Shown here: in pieces, positions 28,338-35,302 of the stretch
How positions within the stretch are numbered: position 1 is the first letter of the stretch
How the letters are laid out: every line of letters begins with the position of its first letter
Source of the DNA: Cyanobacteria bacterium M_surface_10_m2_119
GTDB lineage: Bacteria; Cyanobacteriota; Cyanobacteriia; PCC-6307; Cyanobiaceae
Direction: 5' to 3'
Assembly: GCA_016882525.1 (NCBI GenBank)
Contig: VGPU01000022.1
Span: 1 to 35,964, forward strand
DNA length: 35,964 bases
The notes under the pieces: model-generated
Databases searched by the model: none
What the model saw: only the letters and a program-made list of their open reading frames with translations
What the model was told of the DNA's origin: nothing
Position numbers and translations under genes: made by a program

Positions 28338-28868
28338 TCAGGCAGAGCGCCGGAACCAGCGCCCCACCAGGGAAGGCCAGTGGGCGGGATGGTCGTTGCT
28401 GCGCACCTGCAGCTGGAACATCGAGAGGGCCAGGGCTGGGCCACCACGGCGCAGGATCGCCTGGAGATGCCAGAGCACGGCACCGCCGATCAACAGCCAG
28501 GCCGTGAAATGGAGGCTGTAGAGGGTGTGATCCAGAGCCCCCTCCCGCAGCCACTCCTCATTCATCCCCTTGCCGCTCCCTACGGCCAGCACCAGACCGA
28601 TGAGCGCTGCGGCATTGGCGGGCTGACGCAGACGGTGGCGTCCCAGGGTGAGCGCATAGAGCACGAACAGCAGCGCCAGGGGCCAGAGCAACACGCCGAG
28701 GGTGCCGTGCAGATCAATCCAATCGCCTGGCATCCACCAGGGCAGTCGGCCCCAGCGGCCATCGTGATTGGCATACACGATCAGACCGCTCAACCAGGCG
28801 AGTGGCACGAGCGCCACCATGGCGGCATGCAGAACCCGCAGCAGCGACGGTTGATAAGGACGAGCCAC
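28338..28868 (-). CDS. Cytochrome b/b6-domain (b561-like) membrane protein
   Basis: From GTG 28868 it is 176 residues with four transmembrane helices. Histidines placed as heme ligands for a di-heme four-helix bundle are His14 (LLRVLHAAM), His54 (DLHGTLG), His120 (YSLHFTAW) and His134 (VLWHLQA). The N-terminal PYQPSLLRVLHAAM is typical of cytochrome b561-like electron-transfer proteins. The GTG is preceded by AGGAGG only two bases away, so the start is not settled; the frame extends to ATG 29018, but this part is not conserved-looking and overlaps the upstream gene. It is downstream of the methyltransferase-like gene in the same direction. Confidence 0.8.
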   Translation of the reverse strand: MARPYQPSLLRVLHAAMVALVPLAWLSGLIVYANHDGRWGRLPWWMPGDWIDLHGTLGVLLWPLALLFVLYALTLGRHRLRQPANAAALIGLVLAVGSGKGMNEEWLREGALDHTLYSLHFTAWLLIGGAVLWHLQAILRRGGPALALSMFQLQVRSNDHPAHWPSLVGRWFRRSA

Positions 28869-28980
28869 GACCTCCTGGGAACCTTCCGGCCCCAGGCCGG
28901 CATCGGCCGATGATGCCGCAGGAGAGGGGGTTGATGACTTAACCCTCTCTTTACCGCGGCCCCGGGCACACGGCCCTCCT

Positions 28981-29649
28981 TCACCAGGCGTGAAACAGGT
29001 GCGGGATCCATCCGGCACTCCTGAGCCCTTCGATGGCCTCCAGCAGGGCCGCGAGGAAGATGAACAGGGTGTCGTTGATGATGTGGCGCCGGAACAGCAC
29101 CGGGTTGGCCGACCACTGGGCGGGCTCGGAAAAACCCTTCAGCGCGGGAAAGAAGCGCGGCGTTGTGCGTTGATACTGCGCATAGGCCTCGCCGAAGAGC
29201 TGGAGCAAACGCCCTTCTTCGCGCCTGATGATGCCGGGGTAGTAGAGCGCAAAGACGAGCGCAAACAGCAAGGGGTAGACAAGGGTTTCCGTGCAGAAGC
29301 CGATGCCGATCGCGCCAAGGGCACTGCAGAAGTAGAGGGGGTTCCGGCAGAGCGAGTAAGGGCCTTCGGTGGTCAGCACGGAATCCTTGCGGCCCGAGAG
29401 ATAGAACGAGCACCAGATCCGGCCCGACGAGGCGACGGCGACACACACCAGGCCCAGGGCAAACAGGAAGGTTGCGACCGCCTCGTGGTGCAGCTCCCAG
29501 TTGCTCTGGGTCATGCCCGCTACCACCAGCAGCAGCACCCCCACGGCCTTGGAGAGACGCGTGCGTGCACGCTCCCAAGGACCCTTGCGGGCACGACTGC
29601 GGCCCATCTCCTCGCCGGAGGCCGCAGCGCGATCAGACCCATCACCCAT
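28981..29649 (-). CDS. Isoprenylcysteine carboxyl methyltransferase-like membrane protein
   Basis: A 222-residue protein of the ICMT/phospholipid methyltransferase group with about five hydrophobic helices. The S-adenosylmethionine-site signature is TTEGPYSLCRNPLYFCSALG (about residues 92-111; family form GPYxxxRNPxY), followed by YYPGIIRREEGRLLQLFG, a typical E-rich helix, and YAQYQRTTPRFFP. The family includes enzymes of lipid or prenyl-group methylation; the substrate here is unknown. The start ATG 29649 has a good Shine-Dalgarno, GGGAGG, seven bases away, which lies inside a hairpin. The gene continues into the cytochrome-type gene. Confidence 0.85.
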   Translation of the reverse strand: MGDGSDRAAASGEEMGRSRARKGPWERARTRLSKAVGVLLLVVAGMTQSNWELHHEAVATFLFALGLVCVAVASSGRIWCSFYLSGRKDSVLTTEGPYSLCRNPLYFCSALGAIGIGFCTETLVYPLLFALVFALYYPGIIRREEGRLLQLFGEAYAQYQRTTPRFFPALKGFSEPAQWSANPVLFRRHIINDTLFIFLAALLEAIEGLRSAGWIPHLFHAW

Positions 29650-29656
29650 ACAGACA

Positions 29657-29686
29657 CCTCCCGTCGGCTTACGCCGGATCGGGAGG
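29657..29686 (-). promoter_or_regulatory. Hairpin enclosing the Shine-Dalgarno of the ICMT-like gene
   Basis: In the transcript (minus strand), CCTCCCG and CGGGAGG pair (29680-29686 with 29657-29663), plus an inner CGGC/GCCG stem (29665-29668 with 29673-29676) around GTAA, total 11 base pairs. The 3' arm is the GGGAGG ribosome site whose ATG at 29649 is seven bases on. Folding would hide the site from the ribosome. Whether anything opens it (temperature, ligand, coupled translation) is unknown. Confidence 0.55.
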
Positions 29687-29710
29687 CATCATCGCCGCTG
29701 GCGCAGCGAC

Positions 29711-30091
29711 TCACTCCTCCTCGTCAGCTCCACCCACGGGAATCAGCTTGATCTGCTTGCGGCCGAGCTTGATCTCAAACTCATCGCCGGGCTTGAGGTC
29801 AAGCATGGCGGTATAGGCCTTGCCCACCAGCAGGTTGCCGTTGAACTGCACCTTGGCGATGTAGCTCAGCTTGCGCCCCCCTTTACCCCGACCCTTGCCA
29901 CCGCCATCGCCGAGGCTGAGGCCCTTGGCTTCCAGCAGAGCCTCGTAGAACGCGGTGAAGTTGAGCCGTTCACTGCCATCCTTCTTGGTGCTCACGTAGC
30001 CGCACTCGCGCACCAGTTCCGATTTGGATGCGTCGCCGAGCTCCTTGACCTTGGCCAGGAGTTCCGATCCGGTCAGCATGGTTGTACCCAT
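29711..30091 (-). CDS. AbrB-family transcriptional regulator (cyAbrB)
   Basis: A 126-residue cyanobacterial AbrB-like regulator. The N-terminal half is characteristic: MLTGSELLAKVKELGDASKS, LVRECGYVSTKKDGSERLNF, and AFYEALLEAKG. A Gly/Lys linker (DGGGKGRGKGGRKLS) leads to the AbrB-like C-terminal DNA-binding part with KVQFNGNLLVGKAY and DLKPGDEFEIKLGRKQIKLI. In Synechocystis such proteins control carbon/nitrogen balance and other genes. ATG 30091 gives the head MGTTMLTG; a second ATG at 30079 would start at MLTG. The gene is the first of its run, with a 230-base gap upstream containing a small hairpin. Confidence 0.92.
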   Translation of the reverse strand: MGTTMLTGSELLAKVKELGDASKSELVRECGYVSTKKDGSERLNFTAFYEALLEAKGLSLGDGGGKGRGKGGRKLSYIAKVQFNGNLLVGKAYTAMLDLKPGDEFEIKLGRKQIKLIPVGGADEEE

Positions 30092-30188
30092 CAACATCCA
30101 CAGCCTAGCAATGCAATCCAGTGGCGATCCTGCAGGCCACATGCAGCTACAAACCAATCGCTCCTGAGGGCCTCCAAGCACGCGAAGC

Positions 30189-30205
30189 CCCCTGCATTTC
30201 AGGGG
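30189..30205. repeat. Small GC hairpin upstream of cyAbrB
   Basis: CCCCTG (30189-30194) pairs with CAGGGG (30200-30205) around CATTT. It lies in the 230-base gap between cyAbrB (start 30091) and the end of the small membrane gene (30322). It could end the transcript of the small membrane genes or belong to the abrB leader. It lacks a T tract on either strand. Confidence 0.4.
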
Positions 30206-30321
30206 TCCGCTTTCCCATCGTTCGCACGAAAAGCGATGCTTCCCGGTCGCTGCCGGCAGATGGCTGCATGACGCATCGATCCACCATCAGAGGACGCCAT
30301 CGCAACATCAACTGCCGCCAC

Positions 30322-30543
30322 TCAGGTGGCCAGCGGCGAGGGCGGCAACTGCGGTGGCGGGGATGGCGGCTGTGAGGGCTGCAGCAAAGGGGCGATGCTG
30401 CTGAGCCCCAGCATCAGAAACGAGAACGCCCCCAGCAGCGCCAGCAGCCGCAGGCCGAGCCCACGGCCCCGATCCTCCAGGGGGTCGTCGTCCGGTGGCT
30501 CAGGGCGCAGCGCGTGAGGGGGCGGCAGGGGGCGGCCAGCCAT
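30322..30543 (-). CDS. Small one-helix proline-rich membrane protein
   Basis: A 73-residue protein. It has a charged/proline N-terminus (MAGRPLPPPHALRPEPPDDD), one hydrophobic helix (about 33-53: LLALLGAFSFLMLGLSSIAP), and a proline-rich tail with repeated PPSP/PPQLPPSP motifs. ATG 30543 overlaps the stop of the upstream membrane gene by one base pair set (ATGA at 30540-30543), so the two are translated together. I do not recognise a family. Confidence 0.6.
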   Translation of the reverse strand: MAGRPLPPPHALRPEPPDDDPLEDRGRGLGLRLLALLGAFSFLMLGLSSIAPLLQPSQPPSPPPQLPPSPLAT

Positions 30544-30839
30544 CAGTGGCCCAGGCGCACCTTGCGGACCGCCAGGCCGGCTTCGGTGGCCGTGACGGCC
30601 GCCAGCAGCAGCAATCCGATCAATCCCACCCACTGGTTCTGCGCCTCTGTGGCGGCATCGGCATTCCGGGCCAGAACGGCCCCGGCCACGAACCAGCTGG
30701 TGGCCAGTGCCGAGGTGAGCCAGTAGGCCTTCCAGCGACGTTGATAGAGATAGCCGGCCCCCAGGCCCGGCACCACATTCAGCACCACGGCCACCCAACC
30801 GGCGGATGCGGCGAGGATCTGGTCACGGGTGGGCGTCAT
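30543..30839 (-). CDS. Small membrane protein, TM2-like
   Basis: A 98-residue protein with three or four hydrophobic segments. After MTPTRDQILAASAGWVAVVL comes NVVPGLGAGYLYQRRWKAYW, a pattern like TM2-type small membrane proteins (a helix, a G-x-G-x-x-Y-x-x-x turn, then another helix). Helix three contains ATSWFVAGAVLA and helix four GLIGLLLLAAVTATEAGLAV. ATG 30839 begins the plausible head; the frame is open eight more codons upstream. Its stop overlaps the next gene's start. The function is unknown. Confidence 0.7.
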   Translation of the reverse strand: MTPTRDQILAASAGWVAVVLNVVPGLGAGYLYQRRWKAYWLTSALATSWFVAGAVLARNADAATEAQNQWVGLIGLLLLAAVTATEAGLAVRKVRLGH

Positions 30840-30921
30840 GGCAGTACGGGAACGCGGCCGCACTCTGGCGAGCCGCAGGCGTCGGCGTTGCCTCTCAGGG
30901 GTGGAGGCGGGATCCGCGGGG

Positions 30922-31356
30922 TCAGCAGGGCGGCTGCGAGGGTGCGCCCAGCAACGCCCGCATCACCTCCGCCAGCCCGTCCGCCAGGGGGCGATCACAG
31001 CCCAGGTGGCGGCTCCAGATCGATCCGACCAGGAGCTCGTGCGCGCTCACCAGGGCCATGTCCTGGCCCTCCTGCAACTGCAACTCCTGCAGGGGTACCG
31101 CCAGCTCGGCCCAGAAGACGTGGGCCGTGCGCCGGTGGAGGTGATGCACCATCGCCAGCTGCAGCGTGGCGGGCTGCCAGCCGATCTCCTCCTGCAGCTC
31201 CCGCCTGAGGGCCTGCTCCGGCGTCTCCCCCGAATCGAGGTGCCCGCCGAACAGGCCCCAGCACCCCGGGGCCACGATGGTGGGTATGTCGTCGCGCAAC
31301 TGCATCAGCCAGCGGTCATCCCGCTGCAGCATCGCCAGGGCAACCTCAACGGCCAT
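30922..31356 (-). CDS. Nudix hydrolase
   Basis: A 144-residue hydrolase of nucleoside-diphosphate-linked compounds. The Nudix box is complete (residues 38-60): G, five residues, E44, seven residues, R52-E53, then E56-E57 and G59, seen in HLDSGETPEQALRRELQEEI. The head MAVEVALAMLQRDDRWLMQL and the FGGHLDSGE turn are typical of MutT-like and general Nudix proteins. Which nucleotide it cleaves cannot be told. It sits 7 bases downstream of a small membrane ORF on the same strand. Confidence 0.92.
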   Translation of the reverse strand: MAVEVALAMLQRDDRWLMQLRDDIPTIVAPGCWGLFGGHLDSGETPEQALRRELQEEIGWQPATLQLAMVHHLHRRTAHVFWAELAVPLQELQLQEGQDMALVSAHELLVGSIWSRHLGCDRPLADGLAEVMRALLGAPSQPPC

Positions 31357-31363
31357 GGCAGGG

Positions 31364-31579
31364 TCAGGCGGCCGGCCGCCGCCGGCCGGCGACCACCACC
31401 AGCCCGGCGCTGATGGCCAGGAAGGCCAGGGTCTGCAACAGCAGCAGGGCCGTTCCCAGGGCCGAAAAGGCCGTGATGCGAATCCTGGCCTTGATCAGCA
31501 GCGTGAGCAGCAACGCCACCGTAGCCTTGAGGGCCAGCACCCGGGCGGCACCGAAGGGGCAGAAGGGGGGAGGCAACAC
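31364..31579 (-). CDS. Possible small two-helix membrane protein
   Basis: GTG 31579 starts a 71-residue frame: VLALKATVALLLTLLIKARI, then a second long hydrophobic stretch (SALGTALLLLQTLAFLAISA), ending with a basic tail (GRRRPAA). The two-helix pattern and the stop only seven bases before the Nudix start support a small membrane gene transcribed with it. Against it: a GTG start, no clear Shine-Dalgarno, and no family I recognise. Confidence 0.45.
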   Translation of the reverse strand: MLPPPFCPFGAARVLALKATVALLLTLLIKARIRITAFSALGTALLLLQTLAFLAISAGLVVVAGRRRPAA

Positions 31580-31648
31580 GGCAGGACGTCAGACGGGGCC
31601 CATGCTGGCGCGGCCCGGGCGGGGCAGGGGGCGGGTGCAGGCATGCGG

Positions 31649-31673
31649 AAGGCGCCCCGTGGGGGGCGCCTTT
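31649..31673 (+). terminator. Strong hairpin terminator
   Basis: AAGGCGCCCC (31649-31658) pairs perfectly with GGGGCGCCTT (31663-31672) around GTGG, a ten-base-pair stem with TTT after it on the plus strand. The minus strand has the same form (A-run/T-run symmetry), so it could act both ways. On the minus strand no gene for it is close to the right; on the plus strand no gene lies just left, so it may bound the structured segment at 31745-31851. Confidence 0.6.
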
Positions 31674-31675
31674 GC

Positions 31676-31855
31676 ACCGGTTGCGGATCTTCGCTGCGGC
31701 CGCAGGGGCTCGATCCGGTCGGGTGTCTGGAGGTTCAGGAATCACCTGTCTGGAGCCTGACAGGCAAGGACTGGATCACGTTGGGGAGACGAGATGCTCG
31801 GGGCTTGGCCGTCTCGGCTGTGATCCCGGCCCGGGCAGAGCTGCCCGGGATTTCA
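31676..31855 (+). ncRNA. Candidate structured small RNA (three consecutive hairpins)
   Basis: Hairpin 1: CCTGTC (31745-31750) with GACAGG (31759-31764). Hairpin 2: GAGACG (31786-31791) with CGTCTC (31810-31815). Hairpin 3: CCCGGGC (31830-31836) with GCCCGGG (31843-31849), then ATTTC. The succession ending in a strong GC hairpin plus a short T-run suggests an RNA with its own terminator on the plus strand. Boundaries and strand are inferred. I do not recognise a known cyanobacterial RNA family. Confidence 0.35.
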
Positions 31856-31926
31856 ACATGGATAACGCAGGTGTGGCATCTGGCTCACGGCGGCATCCGG
31901 ACGGCGTTCGCGCCGCGCCACCGGGT

Positions 31927-32106
31927 TCACTCGGGCTTCACGCATCTGGGGCGCACCTCCGCTGCTGGCACCGGCACGGTTGATCCCTGGCCGGACTCTG
32001 CTGGAGGGTGAGGTTCGGGCTGGCTACCGGGCCTCCCCTCAACCACAACGTAGGCCTCCGGGGCGGTGGTGGGGGGCGTGCGGGAGTAACGGTTCCCGAA
32101 CCCCAT
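31927..32106 (-). CDS. Possible small proline-rich protein, 59 residues
   Basis: From ATG 32106 the frame encodes MGFGNRYSRTPPTTAPEAYV, then VVEGRPGSQPEPHPPAESGQ and a C-terminal AEVRPRCVKPE. The composition (aromatic head, proline-rich body, one cysteine) reads more like a real small protein than the usual antisense shadows, but there is no family match. The frame remains open upstream. It is not annotated with confidence. Confidence 0.35.
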   Translation of the reverse strand: MGFGNRYSRTPPTTAPEAYVVVEGRPGSQPEPHPPAESGQGSTVPVPAAEVRPRCVKPE

Positions 32107-32209
32107 GGGGCTCGCACCGCAAGGGAGGGCGGCGGCGATGGCGGAATGCACCTCCCCCCACGCGCAGCTCCCTAGCCTCGGACCACCGCATCTCTGGGCG
32201 AGGCGCACC

Positions 32210-32638
32210 GTGCAGAACTGGCAGCTATGGGCCGTGGCATCAGCCCTGTCTGCAGCCGTCACCGCCCTGCTGATCAAAGTGGGCGTGCAGGGGGTGGATG
32301 CGGGCCTGGCGACCCTGTTCCGCACACTGGTGGTGGCGGCGGTATTGACGCTGGTGCTGCTGAGCAGCGGCCGGCTGGAGTGGGATGCCCTGCGCCAGCT
32401 CCCCGCAGCCAGCCTGGGGGCCCTCGCCCTCTCCGGCCTGGCGACCGGGGTGTCGTGGTTCTGCACCAACCGGGCGCTGCAGCTGGGGCCGGTGGCAGGG
32501 GTAGCGGCCCTCGACAAGCTCAGCGTGGTGCTGATCGCCCTGCTGGGGCTGGCGGTGCTCGGAGAGCAGCTCGATCCGCGGGCCTGGCTCGGGGTGGTGC
32601 TGATGGCGGTGGGCGCGGCACTGGTGGCCTGGGGGTGA
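32210..32638 (+). CDS. Single-domain EamA-family transporter
   Basis: From GTG 32210 the protein is 142 residues, beginning MQNWQLWAVASALSAAVTAL. It has five hydrophobic helices forming one EamA (DMT) unit: ALLIKVGVQGVDAGLATLFR, LGALALSGLATGVSWFCTNR, GPVAGVAALDKLSVVLIALL, and a final ARAWLGVVLMAVGAALVAWG-like helix. Full-length EamA exporters have two units; single-unit versions may work as dimers, as small multidrug-resistance proteins do. The substrate is unknown. The frame is open upstream to 32105, but that part overlaps DNA that reads as minus-strand and is not membrane-like. Confidence 0.85.
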   Translation: MQNWQLWAVASALSAAVTALLIKVGVQGVDAGLATLFRTLVVAAVLTLVLLSSGRLEWDALRQLPAASLGALALSGLATGVSWFCTNRALQLGPVAGVAALDKLSVVLIALLGLAVLGEQLDPRAWLGVVLMAVGAALVAWG

Positions 32639-33156
32639 CGCCGCGCCGCCTGGACGAACAGGTGAAGCCCCCTTCATGAACACCCATGACCGCTGGTGAA
32701 GAGCGATGTCGAATGGGCGTCCGCCCTTGCCGCCACCCGGTGGCCGATCCATGGTGGCTGCAACGGGATTCGGAGGCTCCACCGATGGATGACACCCCCC
32801 CGCACCAGCCAACAGGAGCGCGCTGACGATCCGGCCCCTGCTCCAACACTTCTCGACGGATCTCTGACGTTCCTGGCGCCGCTGCTGTCCTCGAGCAGCC
32901 CTGCCGCCGTCCACTGCATCGTTAACGGCCCAGCCTCAGGTGCCCCGGACCCCACGGAACGTCCCAATCGACACCTGGCCCCAGGTGCCAGCGCCGGCAG
33001 CTCCGCCTACAACCAAAGACTCCTGATCCGTTCACGATCAGACCCCTTTCCACGCCCAAAACCTCGCGCAGACGTGCCCGCCCCCTGCGGCGGCAACGCG
33101 GCTGAGCAGACAGATGCCCGGGGCCCACGCTCCGGGCTTTGTTGTGGCCGGGAGCG
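32639..33156. other. 518-base stretch without a convincing gene
   Basis: No frame in this stretch has a recognisable domain; all longer ones are Pro/Arg/Ser-rich. I see two small inverted repeats: ACCTGG/CCAGGT near 32970-32984, and TGATC/GATCA around CGTTCAC near 33026-33042, and a hairpin near the right end (GCCCGG at 33116-33121 with CCGGGC at 33132-33137, then TTTGTTG). The last could be a plus-strand terminator. Confidence 0.45.
33116..33144 (+). terminator. Possible terminator hairpin
   Basis: GCCCGG (33116-33121) pairs with CCGGGC (33132-33137) around GGCCCACGCT, followed by TTTGTTG on the plus strand. It also lies just past the 3' end of the minus-strand lipoprotein gene (33157), where it could act as the end of that transcript in the other direction, though without a T tract there. 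Confidence 0.4.
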
Positions 33157-33468
33157 TCAGGGTTCGCCCTGCTCCTCGCCATTGCCCTGCTCCTCGCCGT
33201 TCCCCTGGCCCTCCCGCTTGCCGGCCTCGACGTCCTGGGGCGTGGGCTGCATCGTCACCCCGAGATCACGGCAGGTCTGGAGGGGATCCACCCCCGGGGC
33301 GACACCCAGGGCTTTGCGCAGCGCATCGAGCTGGGCCACCGACTGCAGGTCGATCGAGTTGGCAACCTGCTCGCAGGCCAGCCGTTGCAGAGCCTGGCCA
33401 TCGGGCCGCCCGCAGCCGGCCAGCATGAGCACACCGGCCCCGGCGGCAACAGCAACACCCTTGACCAT
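33157..33468 (-). CDS. Small lipoprotein with C-terminal Glu/Gln/Gly repeats
   Basis: A 103-residue protein starting ATG 33468: MVKGVAVAAGAGVLMLAGCG, a lipoprotein signal with Cys19. The mature part has ACEQVANSIDLQSVAQLDAL and LQTCRDLGV with two cysteines that may pair. It ends with a tandem repeat NGEEQGNGEEQG, encoded by an 18-base DNA repeat around 33171-33206. The repeat copy number may vary between strains. The function is unknown. The frame extends 32 codons upstream, but the lipobox sets the start. Confidence 0.7.
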   Translation of the reverse strand: MVKGVAVAAGAGVLMLAGCGRPDGQALQRLACEQVANSIDLQSVAQLDALRKALGVAPGVDPLQTCRDLGVTMQPTPQDVEAGKREGQGNGEEQGNGEEQGEP

Positions 33469-33664
33469 CGGAGGCAACTCACATGCATCGTCAAGGCAGG
33501 GAGCGTCGTCGCGGGCTGGGCCAAATGCTGAGACCCGCCTGCGGAGCCACCTGCATTCGATCAACCGCTGGCGATGAAGATGCCACGCGGCCTAGCGATC
33601 CCTGCCTGAACTTCCAGGCATTGACTGTCTACCTACGCTGATCAGACATCCAGGAGGGCTCTGC

Positions 33665-34534
33665 ATGGATGATCCCGAAAACAACTGGGGAAACTGGTTC
33701 AACAACATCTACTCAGGGCTGGCTGCCCTGGCAGGCATCGCAGCAATCGTTGTATCGTCAATTACCTCACTTCAGATCAAGGACCTCTCCCAGCAACAGG
33801 ACTCGGCAAGACTGATCGGCGACCTCACGGACAGCCTGATCTCCAAAAAGATCGGCAGAGACGTCTCTCTTCTTGCCCTGGAACACACGTTGAATCCTGA
33901 GAGCGGCATCGACCAGACAGTCCGCAGCCGCATCCTTCTGGCCAGGATTGCAACTGTTCTGATCGAAGGATCCCTGAATGAGGACTCGGCAGACTTCAAC
34001 AACAGCGTGGACCATGCCGCCCTCGTGCTGAGGCGACTGATCACATCATCCGGCGACGATTGCGAGACTTTTTACTCCAGTTACAACAGCCTCGACCGGC
34101 TGAAGGGCATCCGGCAGACCAGTCAGCAGACCCAGGGCGCGGCCACCGAGGCAACACCCGAAGCGGGCGCACTACTGGAGACCTGCGGACCGGCAGGGCA
34201 GCTGGCGATGACCACCCTGAACAAGGCGATCCAGGGAACCACCACAACAGGCGAGCAGGCCATCAGCCCATCCCAACTGGCCCATGCCGACAAGTGGGAT
34301 GCGGACGCCGCGCGCTCTGCGCTGGTCCAATCGCGGATCAACACCAAGCTCAGCACATTGACGATTGAGCAGGCCCGGCAAAAGAACCCCAATGCACTGC
34401 CAAGCCTGGGTGTCGTGACCATCCACGTGGATCACGCGCCGGAATCACCATCCCTGCAGCGCCTGATCGGGCAACTCTCCAAGGACAGGTGGTTCATTGT
34501 TGCCGGCATCCGCACCGTGGCCGCCACCGAATGA
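33665..34534 (+). CDS. Membrane-anchored hypothetical protein; frame continues past the stop
   Basis: A 289-residue protein with an excellent ribosome site (AGGAGG at 33652-33657, seven bases before ATG). One membrane helix lies at about residues 16-34 (YSGLAALAGIAAIVVSSITS). A soluble helical region follows, then a C-terminal GVVTIHVDHAPESPSLQRLI and DRWFIVAGIRTV. This resembles the first half of the C-terminal domain of proteins whose second half has a VRYF motif and ends ElWL. That second half is present in the same frame after the TGA at 34532-34534 (see the next entry). GC and codon use are lower than in neighbours, hinting at different origin. I do not recognise the N-terminal part. Confidence 0.75.
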   Translation: MDDPENNWGNWFNNIYSGLAALAGIAAIVVSSITSLQIKDLSQQQDSARLIGDLTDSLISKKIGRDVSLLALEHTLNPESGIDQTVRSRILLARIATVLIEGSLNEDSADFNNSVDHAALVLRRLITSSGDDCETFYSSYNSLDRLKGIRQTSQQTQGAATEATPEAGALLETCGPAGQLAMTTLNKAIQGTTTTGEQAISPSQLAHADKWDADAARSALVQSRINTKLSTLTIEQARQKNPNALPSLGVVTIHVDHAPESPSLQRLIGQLSKDRWFIVAGIRTVAATE

Positions 34535-34795
34535 TCCTGCGGATCCCACAGCTCCGTGCGCTTCTTCCGAGACAGCGATCTACCACTGGCCAAGGAGCTC
34601 GTGCAGTCCATCGCCAGGCATCAGAACGAACAGCGCCGCGATCACTCCCTTTAGAAGCTGCTGGAGGGTGAGGGGAATGAGAGACCGGGCATCCTGCTCA
34701 GCAACCTGTCGACATGGCGGCATGCCAATCACGTTCCCCCCGCGACCATGGAGCTGTGGTTGATGCAGAAGGGCAAGGCCTGCCGGCCAGGCTGA
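34535..34795 (+). pseudogene. In-frame C-terminal continuation of the preceding gene, with a further TAG
   Basis: Directly after TGA 34532-34534 the same frame continues with coding-type codon bias: SSVRFFRDSDLPLAKELVQS, then IARHQNEQRRDHSL, a TAG at 34652-34654, then KLLEGEGNERPGILLSNLST and ANHVPPATMELWLMQK, to a TGA at 34793-34795. VRFF/RYF and ElWL are the known second half of the domain whose first half ends the gene before. So this is likely a gene with two acquired stops rather than two genes; sequencing error or stop readthrough remain possible. Confidence 0.65.
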
Positions 34796-34843
34796 CGCAC
34801 ACCATCTCCTGTTCATGAGCAGGCTCCACCGCACCCACCATCC

Positions 34844-35302
34844 ATGACCGCATCCCTGCGCCACGGACTGCGCCTGATCAGCCTCTGGGTCGTGTGGCTG
34901 CTGGCGATGCTCTTTCACGTGGACCTGGGTCTGATGCCCCTCTTCCACGGCCAGTCACCAGAGATCCACAGCCACGTGCCCGGCGAAGCCCTGCCCTGGT
35001 TGTTTGCCGCCATGCTCGGCTATTTCCTGCTGCCCCTGATCGCCATCGTGCTGATTACCTATGCCTGCACCTCCCAGGCGCCGGCACAGCGCTGGCGACC
35101 CTGGCGTCGGCTGCATTTCTGGTTCAGCGTCGTCTACACGATCACCAACCTGCCGCACCTCCTCGCCGACATCCTGGTGCCAGACCGGAGACTGGATCAG
35201 ATTGTGCTGATGGTGGCGCTGGTGCTCTTCGGCGTGTTGATCAATCTGGAGGGATGGCGCTGGTGGCGGGACACCGCATCGACCAGCACCATTGGGCCAT
35301 GA
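34844..35302 (+). CDS. Four-helix membrane protein, hypothetical
   Basis: A 152-residue protein with four hydrophobic segments: RLISLWVVWLLAMLFHVDLG, LPWLFAAMLGYFLLPLIAIV, LHFWFSVVYTITNLPHLLAD, and IVLMVALVLFGVLINLEGW. Histidines in FHVDLGLMPLFHG, RLHFW and LPHLLAD are placed near helix ends, as heme- or metal-binding residues could be; this is only a suggestion. It is translationally coupled (ATGA) to the lipoprotein gene that follows. I do not recognise a family. Confidence 0.7.
   Translation: MTASLRHGLRLISLWVVWLLAMLFHVDLGLMPLFHGQSPEIHSHVPGEALPWLFAAMLGYFLLPLIAIVLITYACTSQAPAQRWRPWRRLHFWFSVVYTITNLPHLLADILVPDRRLDQIVLMVALVLFGVLINLEGWRWWRDTASTSTIGP

Larger units (their letters stand above)
31580..31926. 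other. 347-base stretch without a convincing protein gene
   Basis: Contains the strong terminator-like hairpin at 31649-31673 and a run of three further hairpins at 31745-31851. Open frames on both strands are Arg/Pro/Gly-rich and look like antisense shadows. See the separate ncRNA candidate. Confidence 0.5.

Noticed and set aside
33601-33664. Promoter TTGACT (33621-33626) before the gene at 33665
   Set aside because: No -10 at 16-18 bases; only the ribosome site is convincing.
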